From assembly GCA_018340805.1 (NCBI GenBank), contig JACMZG010001908.1, forward strand, positions 48,422,318 through 48,486,317: a stretch of DNA of 64,000 nt, written 5' to 3'. Source of the DNA: Microvelia longipes (Eukaryota; Arthropoda; Insecta; Hemiptera; Veliidae). Positions within the stretch are counted from its first letter, which is position 1. Every line of letters starts with the position of its first letter. The position numbers and the translations under genes are program-made. The notes under the pieces are model-generated. The model was not told where the DNA came from, did not search any database, and worked only from the letters and a program-made list of their open reading frames with translations. Below, piece after piece: positions 12,750 to 24,201 of this stretch.

Positions 12750-12922
12750 ATAAACTTATATAATATAAAGAAAACGAGAAAACATTATCGTTCTTACCAG
12801 GATTCTAACTAGGTACACTAGCCTTGAGTACTTTAAGTTCTTGAATATCTGTAATTCAAGCACTTGAAGTCCTTGTAAGAACAATCATGTTTTCTCGTTT
12901 TCTTTATATTATATAAGTTTAT
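12750..12922. repeat. Foldback with 47-bp arms around a tRNA-like box
   Basis: 12750-12796 is matched by 12876-12922 in inverted orientation with few mismatches. The spacer contains 'accaggattctaac', similar to the minus-strand B-box-like block at 31409-31425, and an inner partial palindrome ('cttgaatatctg', 'attcaag'). Confidence 0.85.
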
Positions 12923-12924
12923 AT

Positions 12925-14185
12925 TATATAAATGGGTTTTCGTAACAATCTATTTCTAGCATTCATTTGAGTTATTTTTAAATAACTCAACATTAAAATT
13001 ACGGTCGATTAAAGAGGTATCGTTTTCAATGTTTTTTGAGACACTAAATCGAATTAAACAGAGCCGATATGACCCCATACAGTGACCAAAAATTAAAAAA
13101 AAATTGTGCTAGATATAAAGATATAAAGTGAGATAAAACAACATGATGAATAAATCTTTAAAAATAAATCTTAAACAATAAGATGAAAGAAGAAAAAAAT
13201 ATAACTATTTATTGATGCCGGGGAATTAATAGATTTCATGACATGCTGGTGGACAATTCTGGGCTGTATCAAATTATGTTCATTTTTAATAATTAATTTT
13301 ACTTAAACATATTAATTTTATGGCAAACCACGGCTGGTTGGAACATCATCAATTAGCCAATAAGCACTATTATAACGTTTATACATTTTCAAAAATAAAT
13401 CGACCCGATTCCATCCAGCAACAGTATAAACGCACTACTGCTAGATCCGTCACAGAACCACCTGTAACTTTAAAAAAAAAAAAACAAAATAAAATGAAAT
13501 AACGCTTTAAGTGTTATGTACACTTCACTCGAATCATTTAGTATCTGCAATGTTTTTACGACGAACTAATCTTAGCATCAATCCTTTAATTCCGAGGTAA
13601 TAAAAGATGCAGAGAAGCGTTGAGATTAGTTTATCGAAGAGATCTCTCTCTCACTTCTAGGCGCAATTAAAACCTGTATTTATAGCTGTATTTAGAACCA
13701 GAGTAACCGGGTAGTAAATTGCTAGGAAAAAAGAACCATTCTTTTTCCTAAAAACAAACTGCTTTTAAAAAAATTCAATGCCTGGAAATGATCAAGTTTT
13801 TTTTTCAAAGGAATAAACGCACTGATTTTTATATAAATAAAAATGGTAGTCGGTGAGAATATTAAAAAAATATAGCCTGGATGGTATCATCTGTAAAAGA
13901 AGATAAAACGCGCTTGCTGCTATGAGGGTTATTCTTACGGTGACATTTGGTAAAATTATTTAAAAATACTTGTACTCGGTTGATTTCATAACGCTAAAAC
14001 ATTTAAGTCTCGCATATTTTAGCGTTTCCCAACATCATAAACTCACTCGCATGTATTATGCGCACACTCTACGGCTAGGGAAATTATGGAGCACTCTCTA
14101 GAGCGGCGACACGTGTCCCAAGTCGTTCAGCAACACTAGAACTTTTACTTTCGATTAAAAAGGTTGTATTTACCGCAAGTTGAAG
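12925..14185. other. AT-rich DNA, nothing recognised
   Basis: The 60-codon frame at 13320-13502 has no recognised domain and ends in a lysine-rich poly-A run. Nothing else stands out. Confidence 0.45.
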
Positions 14186-14191
14186 ATGCAA

Positions 14192-14391
14192 TAGAAGAAT
14201 CAGCTACCGTCGATACTTGCTGTTGGATAAGAATATCCCTAGACTGGTTTCGGCATAACGCCAACTAATAACATAATGTTATTAGTTCAGAGCTCGAGTT
14301 TAGCCCCGCCTGCTGATGATGGCGTTATGGCGAAACCGGTCCAGGGATATTCATATCCAACAGCAAGTATAAACAGTAGCTGATTCTTCAA
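14192..14391. repeat. Foldback family F, best copy
   Basis: Both ends carry the sequence 'gaagaatcagctac' in inverted orientation, followed inward by 'acttgctgttgga' and a GGATATTC-type block. The right arm has CTGATGA (14313-14319), a short hairpin and GAAA (14332-14335), then CCGGT. No ORF. Likely a non-autonomous element. Confidence 0.9.
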
Positions 14392-14833
14392 TTACTTTTA
14401 GTTTCGACTTCCGCTTTGGTCTTTTATTAATTCAGTTGCATTTTGCTTGTTACATGTCCTATAGGTGGTTAGAGGTCCTATAGGTGTCTCTTACAACATT
14501 ATATTGAGACGTATATAAATTAAATTAATTACAAATCCCGTATTATATCTATAGAAAGGTAATTATATTATTAGTATACGCTTTATAGGTTAAGGTATAA
14601 TAAACAGGACAGAATAAAGGAGTAATCTGTACACTAATATGTAAGTGTATAGGTGAAATATAGTACCATAAATCATAAAGTGACTGTCTCATTTGTGCCT
14701 TCTTATTAAATTATGTATTACATTAGCTAAATAACTAACAACAGCCTAAATAATTAACGCAAACCCCAAGTTGGAGTAATAGGTTTTAAATTCAAAGGTT
14801 GATATTCATTTGGATGACTTAATATAAAAGAAC

Positions 14834-14890
14834 TGGCGTAGAGGTCCGGATGCCGGGTGAAATTTTTCCTTTATGGCTCAGCAATTAATA
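14834..14890 (+). repeat. Family D fragment ('ctggcg..ggtccg')
   Basis: The stretch 'ctggcgtagaggtccg' then 'atgccgggtgaa' and 'tttccttta' resembles the duplicated units inside the palindrome at 30.6-31.35 kb and fragments at 36.7 and 62.3 kb. Confidence 0.5.
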
Positions 14891-15131
14891 TTTCTTGCCT
14901 CAGTTTATAATTTGACCTTCATAGTCTGAACAGTAACACTTTAACTTAAATGTCAGTTTTCTTAGATCTATCTAAAGAAAATCACCTTCATTGAACAGGT
15001 TGTACAAAAGTATAATCGATCTTGCTGAATCAATTCTGCACAACATCTTGAGTATACAAAATAAGCTTAGGGAAGCTATTCTTTAAAATAAACTTTGAAA
15101 AATCCAGAATTTGGAAAAATTAGTTGCAAAT

Positions 15132-15289
15132 TAGTAGTTGATTCCAGAGAAGTTCAGATATTTCTTAAAAGTCAAATGAAACTTTCTAGAGTCATCAAGA
15201 AAGTTGACCGGAATACACATAACGGATAACTCTAGAAAGTTTCAGTTGCTTTTTGAGAAATATCTGAACTTCTCTGAAATCAACTACTA
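15132..15289. repeat. Foldback with equal 61-bp arms
   Basis: 15132-15192 and 15229-15289 are inverted copies of equal length with a few mismatches, separated by 36 bp. Outer ends read TAGTAGTTGATT. A short MITE or foldback element without coding capacity. Confidence 0.9.
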
Positions 15290-15700
15290 CTTTAAAATTG
15301 ATTTTTTCAAATGTTTACATCAAAATCTGAATATTAATTCAGAAGAAACATCCGACGGCAGATAGGGTCCACTCGAGTTCAAGATTGCCATTTTTACGTA
15401 GGCACATCTTTAAATGGTTACTCCCTTAAAACAGTAATTATCATAATGCGACCTTCTTCAGTGTAAGATAGTTACTCTTTAGTTAACGACTGACAAATGA
15501 AAACTAAGTTAGTTGTTAGTTGTCAACTGATTATAATTATATAGTCATAGCCTATTTTATAAAATAAATTTAAGATAATACAATCACATCTCGGCAAGCT
15601 TACACCATTGACATGTTTTGCCAAATATCTAAGAAATATCCATCTAAAGAAGAGGTATATTGCTCCTCCCAACTCTCTCTTACATAGATCTTAAATAATT
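15290..15700. other. AT-rich DNA, nothing recognised
   Basis: No repeat or frame recognised before the minisatellite begins. Confidence 0.45.
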
Positions 15701-15965
15701 ACATACTCATAACTTATAACACAAAACTCTACATATTAACCACAAACTATAAATATGTAACCACAACTCATAAAATGTAATCACAAACATAAACTTATGT
15801 AACCACAAACTCATAACAATATGTAACAAACTCATAACATATTAAAACTAACCCAAACATAACATATGTAACCACAAACTCACATAACTTAAGTAACCAC
15901 AAACTCAACATATGTAACCACAAACTCATAACATATGTAATCACAAACTTTTAATACACTTTACT
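15700..15965. repeat. Minisatellite, ~23-bp unit
   Basis: Degenerate tandem copies of 'catatgtaaccacaaactc' plus 'ataa', about eleven of them, with small length changes between copies. Confidence 0.9.
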
Positions 15966-15969
15966 AAAT

Positions 15970-17085
15970 AAAGCTATAAACTAAATGTAAATCGACCCAA
16001 ACAAACATAATATTGCAGACATTCACACAATATTTCAGTTTTATTGTTTCTCTCGTCTAAAAATCGTAATAAACTTCTTTATTTCATTTACAACTTACCA
16101 TCCGTAAGAAGAAACAACATGTTACTTTTATTATACAGTTTACCATTAAAATGTACAAAAACCATCATAAAGTACAAAAAACACATTTAATACTCTATAA
16201 GCTTTAAACTCTGTAAAAATAATTGTTGCTAAAGCAAGAAAAGATTTCAGCAAATGATTTGAAGAACATAGAGCAGAGGCAAGATTTAAAGCAAGGGCAA
16301 CTGCTCTTTGTTTAAATTTAAAATTGTTTGCTGTCTTAAATTTAAGACGTAAAACACATAGTAAATAAGGCAGGAAGGATTTACTGTATTTTGAATTTTA
16401 TAAAAAGATTAAAATTAATAATAGAGATTTCACAATAAAGTATTAATAAATAAAGAGCCTTGTATATAATGAACATTTTAAAAACCTCTTGGCGTTAATT
16501 AAATAAAGAATCTCTGTTTAAAATAATAAGTTAATTAAGGTAAAAAAAGAACAAAAATTACAATAAAACCTTGTAATGTATTTTTAATTCCTTAAAAAAG
16601 ATAAGTTAAAGATTTATTCAATTAAATTGTTATTAAAGTATCTTAATTTTTAAGAAAACGCTAATTAAAAAATAATTTAAATCTTAAGTAACTTAAAATA
16701 GATTAACCTGAGAGTAAAAAAATCTATTGCAGCTTAGTAATATTTTAAGCCTGTAGTGAAGTCAAAAAAGTACCTTTGATAATAATAAATTTATATAAAT
16801 ATCAGGTTTATCAAATACGTTTTTAAAGTTTTGTTGGTATTTAAAAACATGTGCCGAGTCATTATAGTCGGGTTATGACAGTTATAAGATCTGTCTTGAG
16901 ATGGACTCTTATAATATATCAAGACAACGTTTTTCCTTGAATACGTCTATATTTAATAACTGTCATCAACAATACAAAAAATATTTTTTAAACATAAATA
17001 ATAAAATAATCGTTGCTAAGTGATAATTCGCGGTCCTCGCGACAAGATCAATTAATGTACTAAGTTTCATTCTAAATTAAAATCA
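15970..17085. other. AT-rich DNA, nothing recognised
   Basis: Extremely AT-rich, with many poly-A and TTAATT runs. No frame, RNA gene or repeat assigned. Confidence 0.5.
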
Positions 17086-17089
17086 TTTG

Positions 17090-17860
17090 AATCACAGCAG
17101 TCTACACAGCAATTATTTTATTTGCATTAGAGCAATGTACAAAGCAATTATTTCATTTGCATTACAGTAGTCTACAAAGCAATTATTTCGTTAGCATTAC
17201 AGAAATCAAACAAAGCAATTATTTCATTTTTGCAATCAACAAAGCAATTATTTCATTTGCAGCAGTCTAAGCAATTATTCATTTGCATTACAGCAGTCTA
17301 CAAAGCAATTATTCATTTGGATTGCAGCAGTCTACAAAGCAATTATCATTACATCAGCAATAATTATTTGCATTTACATCAACAAGCAATATTCATTGGA
17401 TTGCAAGCACACAAAGCAATTATTTCATTGCATTACAGCAATCAACAAAGCAATTATTTAATTTGCATTACACCAATCAACAATGCAATTATTTCATTTG
17501 CATTACAGCAGTCTACAAAGCAATTATTTTATTAGCATTACAGCAGTCTACAAAGCAATTGTTTCATTAGCATTACAGCAATCAACAAAGCAATATTTCA
17601 TTGCATTACAGCAATCAACAAAGCATTTCATTTGCATTCTACAACAAATTTTTATTAGCATTACAGCAGTCTACAAAGCAATTGTTTCATTAGCATTACA
17701 GCAATCAACAAAGCAATTATTTCATTTGCATTACAGCAATCAACAAAGCAATTATTTCATTTGCATTACAGAAATCTACAAAGCAATTTTTTAATTTTAG
17801 CAGTCCACTAAGCAAGTATTTTATTTGTATTTTAGCAGTCTACTAGGCAAGTACTTCATT
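17090..17860. repeat. Minisatellite, 35-bp unit, ~22 copies
   Basis: The unit combines 'aaagcaattatttcatttg' with 'cattacagcagtctac' (35 bp), alternating with a variant ending 'cagcaatcaac'. Units carry small deletions. Because the unit lacks stops in some frames it generates spurious plus-strand open frames of about 100 codons. Confidence 0.95.
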
Positions 17861-18059
17861 GGCACTATTACAAGCTACTATGCACTTTGTTTTCTTTTTA
17901 TTGCAGCACCTAAGCAAATTTCCTAAATATCCTAACAAGACATACAACGGTGTAAGTTTAGGTTTAGTTAATTTGTTTCTTTTATTAAGAACAAACTGCA
18001 ATACGTTTGTTTTGCAGTTACAGAGTTGTATTTTGCACCTTTACTATACATAAATATAT

Positions 18060-18340
18060 CTAATTATAAACGCATAAAAATTTCATGAACATTCACTTCA
18101 CGGTTATACTAAATTTTCAAGAACCTTCATAAATATACCTGTATACCAAATAGTATCTTAAGAGTCAGTAAATCTCAACATACTTGGAAACATTCCCAAG
18201 TACAGATATTTTAGCAGCAATTTTTTATGGCAAAGTTCAGTAAATATTTTTGTAACTCTAAACCCCCTCCTGCCTCAAATATGGTTTGAAACCTCGCAGC
18301 TATTTCAGAAACAAAACTTTTTTATATTCTTTTTAAAGTG
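18060..18340. other. AT-rich DNA, nothing recognised
   Basis: Sequence between the 35-bp minisatellite region and the family B copy. Nothing could be assigned. Confidence 0.4.
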
Positions 18341-18344
18341 AAAA

Positions 18345-18610
18345 GTTTTTTCATGAAGATTTTTACTTTTCCTCATTTATACCATATGAATGGAGGGGAA
18401 AAGTATTGTGTTAGCACTAAAAATCCAAACCCAGAATTTCACCTAAATAATTCCTTTTTAGGTGTTTGTGGGGCCTCCTAAATAGTTTTCTGTCGATAAG
18501 TGTATGTTTCCCAAATTTCCTGTTAGTATATGTATGTTTGTGGGTTGAAACTTAGTACACAAAGTATTTTAGTACTAGAATTAGTAGTTACTTTTACAAG
18601 TTGAGCTCTT
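18345..18610 (+). repeat. Dispersed repeat family B copy
   Basis: Shows 'acttttcctcatttatacc', 'ggaaaagtattgtgtt', 'aaaaatccaaaccc', 'tttcacctaaataatt' and 'ggcctcctaa' in the order of the 55450 copy. Downstream similarity fades after about 18600. Confidence 0.75.
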
Positions 18611-18937
18611 TGAATAATTTTTATGACGTCTTTACCCGTTAATGACGACTCTAACGTATATAACATTAAAAGACTACACATCTTTTCAAGATTTAAACAA
18701 ACGCCAGCAAATGTGTCAAGTTTAATTTTATTATCAGTATTATTTCAATTTTTAACGAATAACATGTAAACGACATTTTAAAAAAAATGTTAAAAGTAGA
18801 AAAATTTTCAAATTGATTGTATTTGAAAATTAATAAATTTTAAAATTTTGTGCAAGTGTATGTCTTTATGCAATAATTTATTATACTGTTTTATTTTAAT
18901 ACGGCTTATATATTTAAGGTTTCGTTAGATCACTATA

Positions 18938-19157
18938 ATGTTAATCAGCATCGAGCGAGTTCAGTACCCAAATGGGTGACCGCTGGAAATAAATTGAATG
19001 GTTTGACCATCTGAGGATAGTCACCCAAGGATTTAAGTCTGAAGACGGCCATAAATATAAAGTACGTGAATCCGTGAATTTAGGGAAGAGGGAAGGGACT
19101 CGTAAGCAATTTCGATACGGTGAGCAACAGTTCCGATGTACCCGGACCCGATTTACT
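18938..19157 (+). repeat. 5S rRNA-derived SINE copy
   Basis: The head at about 18941-18992 (TTAATCAGCATCGAGCGAG, then CAGTACCCAAATGGGTGACC) matches the box A to box C region of metazoan 5S rRNA, the internal RNA polymerase III promoter. The body is diverged but the tail 'gttccgatgtacccgg' with 'acccgattta' matches the tail of the 49-kb and 56-kb copies. The first part of 5S is missing. Confidence 0.8.
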
Positions 19158-19274
19158 TATTAATTTTTAAAATTTTATTCAATTGCAATAGAAGTTTATT
19201 TTATTTATCAGTTTAATTTATCGTCATTTATTTAAATTATAAATTAAATGCTGTAATTCCTGCAGCAAATAAAT

Positions 19275-19578
19275 TCAACTGAACAACCGAGACTCAAGTA
19301 CCAATGTTATTCTGAACAACCGAGTCACATAATCAACTGTTATCCTGAACATCTGAGTCATATAATCCACTGTTATTCTAAACAACCGAGTCGCATAATC
19401 CACTGTCATCCTGAACATCTGAGTCATATAATCCACTGTTATTCTGAACAACCGAGTCACATAATCAACTGTTATTCTGAATATCTGAGTCATATAATCC
19501 ACTGTCATCCTGAACATCTAAGTCATATAATCCACGGTTATTCTGAACAATCGAGTCACATAATTCACTGTTACTCCG
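19275..19578. repeat. Minisatellite, 33-bp unit, ~9 copies
   Basis: The unit is 'ctgaacaaccgagtcacata' plus 'atcaactgttatt', 33 bp long. Since 33 is a multiple of three, the minus strand reads an 11-residue repeat (MTQMFRITVDY-like) without stops for about 80 codons. Nothing around it supports a gene, so I call it a repeat. Confidence 0.93.
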
Positions 19579-19579
19579 A

Positions 19580-20305
19580 TCAATCGATAATAATTACAGC
19601 ACATATTGTGTATATGTAGTGAATATAGCGACAATGAGGTACATTTAGCCATCATGATATCAAATTATGAGAAACTAACTTTATAGGCAACAGATTTATT
19701 GTTTATAAACTTATTGTAAAGTTAATTATCCATAAATAACTTCACAATGACATGAATATTGTGCTATGAATTAATATTGTTTATTAAATAGAATCAGAAC
19801 TTTTAGTAGAATTACAATTGCTATTTCTTTTCTCCGCTTATAAAAAAAGGTATTTAGGGAAAATATTGTATTGGTTATTAAAATAAAAAAATGGGATTTC
19901 AAAGAAATATTTAATTCAGTGTTTAAAGGACCTCCTGTTTAGCTTTTACCAGGTTGATTGTATTTATGTTTATGTGTTTGAGTCTGTTATGATCTGGATT
20001 CAATGTATTTATGGTAGTGACATGACAAAGTAGAAAAAAGAAATATTTTATTAAATTTTTTATTTCCGCTAATAAATTGTCTATGATGTCATTATCCGTC
20101 ATTTATGATTCAGGAAAATCATAAAAATTCACGAAAAAACAGGAAAATAATCTATTCAGGACAGCACGCATAAAGGTCCCATATAATATCCACAATTGTG
20201 ACAAGTTTTATTTCATTATTATTAGAATTGGTTCAATTTTTATCAAATGCGACAGGCATATGTTCTTTAAAAGTCAAAAAATTAAAATAATATTAATTAT
20301 GAATG
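19580..20305. other. AT-rich DNA, nothing recognised
   Basis: No gene or repeat family assigned. Confidence 0.45.
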
Positions 20306-20309
20306 AGCA

Positions 20310-20368
20310 CAGGTAATACGGTATGATAGGAAAAAGTTCCGAGGTAACCCGTACCCAACTTTTTGTAT
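20310..20368 (+). repeat. 5S-SINE tail fragment
   Basis: The string 'aaagttccgaggtaacccg' followed by 'tacccaacttttt' matches the conserved SINE tail at 49401-49426. Head and body are absent. Confidence 0.6.
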
Positions 20369-20457
20369 TTATCAATGGAATTGAAAGTTTTTTACCCCAT
20401 TCTATGTTATTAACTGCGCATAATTTTTCTGAACGAGATAGACACGAAAAAAACAAC

Positions 20458-20606
20458 AAAACAGCATAAATACACGATATCAAAAATATACACTATAACA
20501 TAAATACACAATATCATAAATACACAATAACATAAATAGACAATAACATGAACACACAATAACATAACATAAATACGTAATAACATAAATAAAAAATAAC
20601 ATAAAA
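20458..20606. repeat. Minisatellite, short degenerate unit (~16 bp)
   Basis: Repeats of 'ataaatacacaataac' with several shortened copies. It gives hydrophobic spurious frames on the minus strand. Confidence 0.85.
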
Positions 20607-20759
20607 AAACCATTTAAATGGTTTTAAAAATATCTGGAAATGGTAATTATTTTAAATCTTGGTGTCAGATAAAAATCAGATACAATACTTTTCCATTGCA
20701 AAATATTATTTTTGTCATTTATACCTCTGCAGTATAAACGACAAAAAGTAAAATAATAC

Positions 20760-22120
20760 ATATTAAATCACCTTTTAATTCGGTGTCACGATTTTAAAAC
20801 AAATTATACAAAAAAATATATTCAATGCTCTCAATAAATTTTTTATGTCTATAAAAAACTGAAGATGAAAAAAAATGAATAAAAAATAGATAAACGTTTC
20901 AATCAATAAAGAGAAGGATTGGATGCCATTTAAGGTAAACAGTAAAAAGTTAATGTTACTAAAATTGTTATAAACATATCGAGTAAAACCACAAAAATGG
21001 TCAAAAGTAAATATTATGAATCGTAAAAAAGTTTTTTAGCGTTTAAAGATAAACTTAAAAAGTATGAATAGAGGCTATGAAGTGGTTTTTATGTCCGAAA
21101 ACCTAGTTATCCAGGACCTTTTTTAAGCAAAACAACTTTTTTATATCCTATTTTTCAAAGTAGAAAGTCTAACAAGTGTGCAAAGCTTGGAGCGGGCTAA
21201 GCCGTGCAAATACGCATACATCATACTTTCATGCTTCGTACATAAATTTAAGTTTTCTCTACTCCTTTCTGCAACAACAACTGCAACCGTATCTGATACT
21301 AAAATTTAAAAATGCTATCAATTTATTTTATTAAAATCTAAAAAAATTCAAAGGGTTTCAATACAAAAGATTTGTAAAAAATACTGATAATGCTATTTAA
21401 ACTTTGTCATACATAGAAGTCGGACGCGGAGATTATTGTCAAAGTTAAGTAAGTACTTTATACAGTTTTGTTTATACATTTTCTACATCTTTCTGAATAT
21501 TTTTCAAGAGTTAAATCAATTTTCTAGTTATTTATGGTTTTCGTTTAAGACGCAAAGTTTAGTTATTACACTAATATTTTTCACTAAAGCACCTGCTCGT
21601 AATATTTTATTTTTATGACAAATAAACTAAAGAAACGACTTGATTTTTATCCCGTCGACACTAAGAGTAATACAAATAGGTTTTCTTTTGTTTTTTGTAC
21701 ACTAATGGGTAGGTATAGATCTCAAAGACTTATAGCGAAGTCTATAGGATGAGTTTGCAGCCTACACGATGCAGTAATTGATTCAATTATTCATTTTTAT
21801 TAATGTAATTAACCGGATCTATCAATAATCTTATTTAACAAAACAAGGAAAATATGGAATCAACTTTTTAATATTTAAGACGCAAAGTTACACCCGTAGG
21901 TAAATTTCAAAGAAAATTATGCTATAATAATTTCTAGATGTGCTAATGTTAATCTATTTACACAAAACTAATGGAAAATGCTTAAAATATATTGAATAAT
22001 GCGTTTCTAATAACTGCTAGAACATTTTAGTAATAATATTTAAGTATGATCTATTTAAGAAATCTCTGCTGACATTTCAGTAGCAAGTTTAAGGGAAATA
22101 TTCTAATTTTATGCTTTAAG
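20760..22120. other. AT-rich DNA, nothing recognised
   Basis: No convincing gene. The 60-codon frame at 21436-21618 has a hydrophobic AT-driven composition only. Confidence 0.45.
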
Positions 22121-22126
22121 AGTTTC

Positions 22127-22480
22127 TAAATGCAAAATAATGGTCATAATTAACACAGATAACATAATGGTCATATAAAAAATAATTGACACAGACAAAA
22201 AAAAATGGTCATATGCAAAATAATTGAAGCATACAAAATAATGGTCATATAAAAAATAATTGACACATACAAAATAATGGTCATATAAAAAATAATTGAC
22301 ATAGACAAAATAATGGGTACACATACAATATAATGAGCATGTGCAAAATAATTGGCAGACAAAAAAATGGTCATATACAAAATAATTAAAACATACAAAA
22401 TAATGGTCATACAAAAAATAATTGACATACAAAATAATGAACATATAAAAAATAATTGACACAGATAAAATAACAGTCAC
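22127..22480. repeat. Minisatellite with 18-bp monomers in 36-bp dimers
   Basis: Two related 18-bp monomers alternate: 'aaaataatggtcatatac' and 'aaaataattgacacatac'. The array therefore has a second-order period of 36 bp, about nine to ten dimers. Both periods are multiples of three, which explains two long minus-strand open frames of hydrophobic residues. Confidence 0.93.
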
Positions 22481-22484
22481 AAAT

Positions 22485-23470
22485 GAATTTTTTAATAAAT
22501 ATAATGTCTAACATAGAATCTAAATCACTCAATGCCTTTCATTCAGCTTTTATCTTACTTTAGCGATCGCTTATATTAGTGTTTACACTGTTTATCTTGC
22601 ATAATCCTGAAGCATATTGCATAAAGTATCCTACAGTAAAAGATTATAAAGAAAAAATATACTTTAGAAGATATTAAAAAAACTCCAAGAGGTAGAGAGT
22701 GACGTATGTAGGATTCAGGACAGGGTGAGTACCCGGGCCTTGTATGAGTGAATCATAGTCTTTTGTCGCTAATCCCGCTAATGGATGCAAAAATCGTGTT
22801 TTCTCCCCACTCTCACCACACCCATCCCCACACTCCCTTTCTTTAATAGCTCGTTCTAAAAATTAGGAAAAACAATGTTGAAGCAGCCTAATGCAAGTTT
22901 AAACATATTTCACCATTTTAAATTAAACAAAATTAGAATATAAATACTCTATTGGTCTATCCACCGCAGTGCATCATATGACTATAATAAAGTTTTCCTT
23001 ACCCTAGAAATGCAACCTAGAACTCATTACTTCATACCAAGCAGTTTAAAATTTAAGAGTAGGGATGCTTTAATCTGCCACCCGGCAGTTTTAACATAAA
23101 GATATTTTTAATAACTTTAGAGCTTTTTGGACTATCACAAATTGAAATACCAATTAAATTAATGAAGACATTAGTCCTTTTTTCTAAATTTATTGAAGAG
23201 ATATTTTTAAACACATTATTATAAAACAAAAAGCCTTCAGCCTATTGGCTGCCTCACACCTCAGACGCCAAGCAGCAGAGATATATATTATAACTAGAGC
23301 GGCCCAATTGGTTGAATTTTGAAACATCAGAAAAGTAATCTGACCAGATTAAATTATCAAAATAATCAAATAAACAAAACAAAAATACAGTAAATTATGT
23401 AGTAGACCATTTATTATACAAATCAATACAGAAGCAATGTGGGGAAAACCGAAACCAATGGCGCCGAAAA
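22485..23470. other. Mixed DNA, mostly unassigned
   Basis: 22680-22860 is less AT-rich but unrecognised. 23234-23310 contains a GCCTTCAGCC block related to the hairpin family at 28.7 and 61.0 kb. No coding frame recognised. Confidence 0.45.
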
Positions 23471-23479
23471 TCAATCAAA

Positions 23480-23595
23480 CGCTACACGGTCCTCGTGCAC
23501 TTGTCTTTCATCAAGACTGTTACAACGAAATAAACTGTTGCTTAAAAAATTGCTGAATCGTTTTAACATTTAGCGAATTTCCAAAAAAATTGAGC
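23480..23595 (-). repeat. Dispersed repeat family C, 3' part, inverted
   Basis: The minus strand reads 'ggaaattcgctaaatg', 'cagcaattttttaagcaaca', 'tttcgttgtaacagtcttga' and 'tgaaagacaagtgca', the same order as 27155-27240 on the plus strand. The two inverted copies bracket the LTR retrotransposon. Confidence 0.8.
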
Positions 23596-23819
23596 CTGGG
23601 ACAACGACTATGGGAGCGTTGTCCTATATCAGTTTGTCATATTACTAGTTTATATATTTGGCGTACTGCCATATGTCGATCAATAACACCAGAGATAATA
23701 CTGATGATAGAATATACCTATCGCATTTTTGTAAACAATTCAATGTAGTACATGTGCAAAAAATAGCAGCCCGGATTAAACAGTTTTTGAAGATTTGTGA
23801 TTTTTTAAAAAAATTTTAG

Positions 23820-23961
23820 TTAGTTAATGACGTCACACATGATTCGTAAACATCAGGGTTCGGGACATTAATAAGGTTAATTTTCGTACCAAGTTTCATT
23901 TCAATCTGAGACAGCCTTCAAAAGTTATCGTGTCCCATAGAAACGTCTAGTATATATATAT
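23820..23961 (+). repeat. Dispersed repeat family C, central part
   Basis: Has a TGACGTCA site (23828-23835), 'cagggttcgggacattaa', 'accaagtttcatttcaatct' and 'gttatcgtgtccc', then 'gaaacgtctag' running into a TA tract. The same order occurs at 61150-61325. The LTR element is inserted in the TA tract. Confidence 0.85.
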
Positions 23962-24099
23962 TGTTGTAATGTCAAAACAATGTCAGAGATTGATTAATTG
24001 AATTTTAAATTTTGATTCATACAGATATATTTATACTACTAGTGATTAACTAATAGATTATTAATATCCACGTTATTATTCTTGTTTCTTAGTAGATAA
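23962..24099 (+). repeat. 5' LTR of Ty3/mdg4-type retrotransposon
   Basis: This 138-bp LTR starts TGTTGTAATG and ends at GTAGATAA. It differs from the 3' LTR only by two small indels near 24035, suggesting recent insertion. It lies within a TA tract, so a target-site duplication cannot be resolved. Confidence 0.9.
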
Positions 24100-24103
24100 C
24101 AAT

Positions 24104-24120
24104 TGGTGTCAGGTGTGGGG
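24104..24120 (+). promoter_or_regulatory. Primer binding site
   Basis: TGGTGTCAGGTGTGGGG begins four bases after the 5' LTR. The leading TGG pairs with a tRNA CCA end. The rest resembles the site used with a tRNA-Leu primer; that identity is inference. Confidence 0.75.
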
Positions 24121-24201
24121 TGATAGTGTATCTCTTAGTAAATAATTTTTTGTTTAACTTTGAAAATAATTAAGTGAGTGATTAAACATGAAAAGTATTT
24201 A

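Noticed and set aside
17230..17794. Two ~100-codon plus-strand open frames
   Set aside because: They translate the 35-bp minisatellite, in two different frames, with no conserved start or domain.
19275..19578. CRISPR-like array
   Set aside because: This array, like the other minisatellites, has directly adjacent units without unique spacers, and the sequence is eukaryotic.
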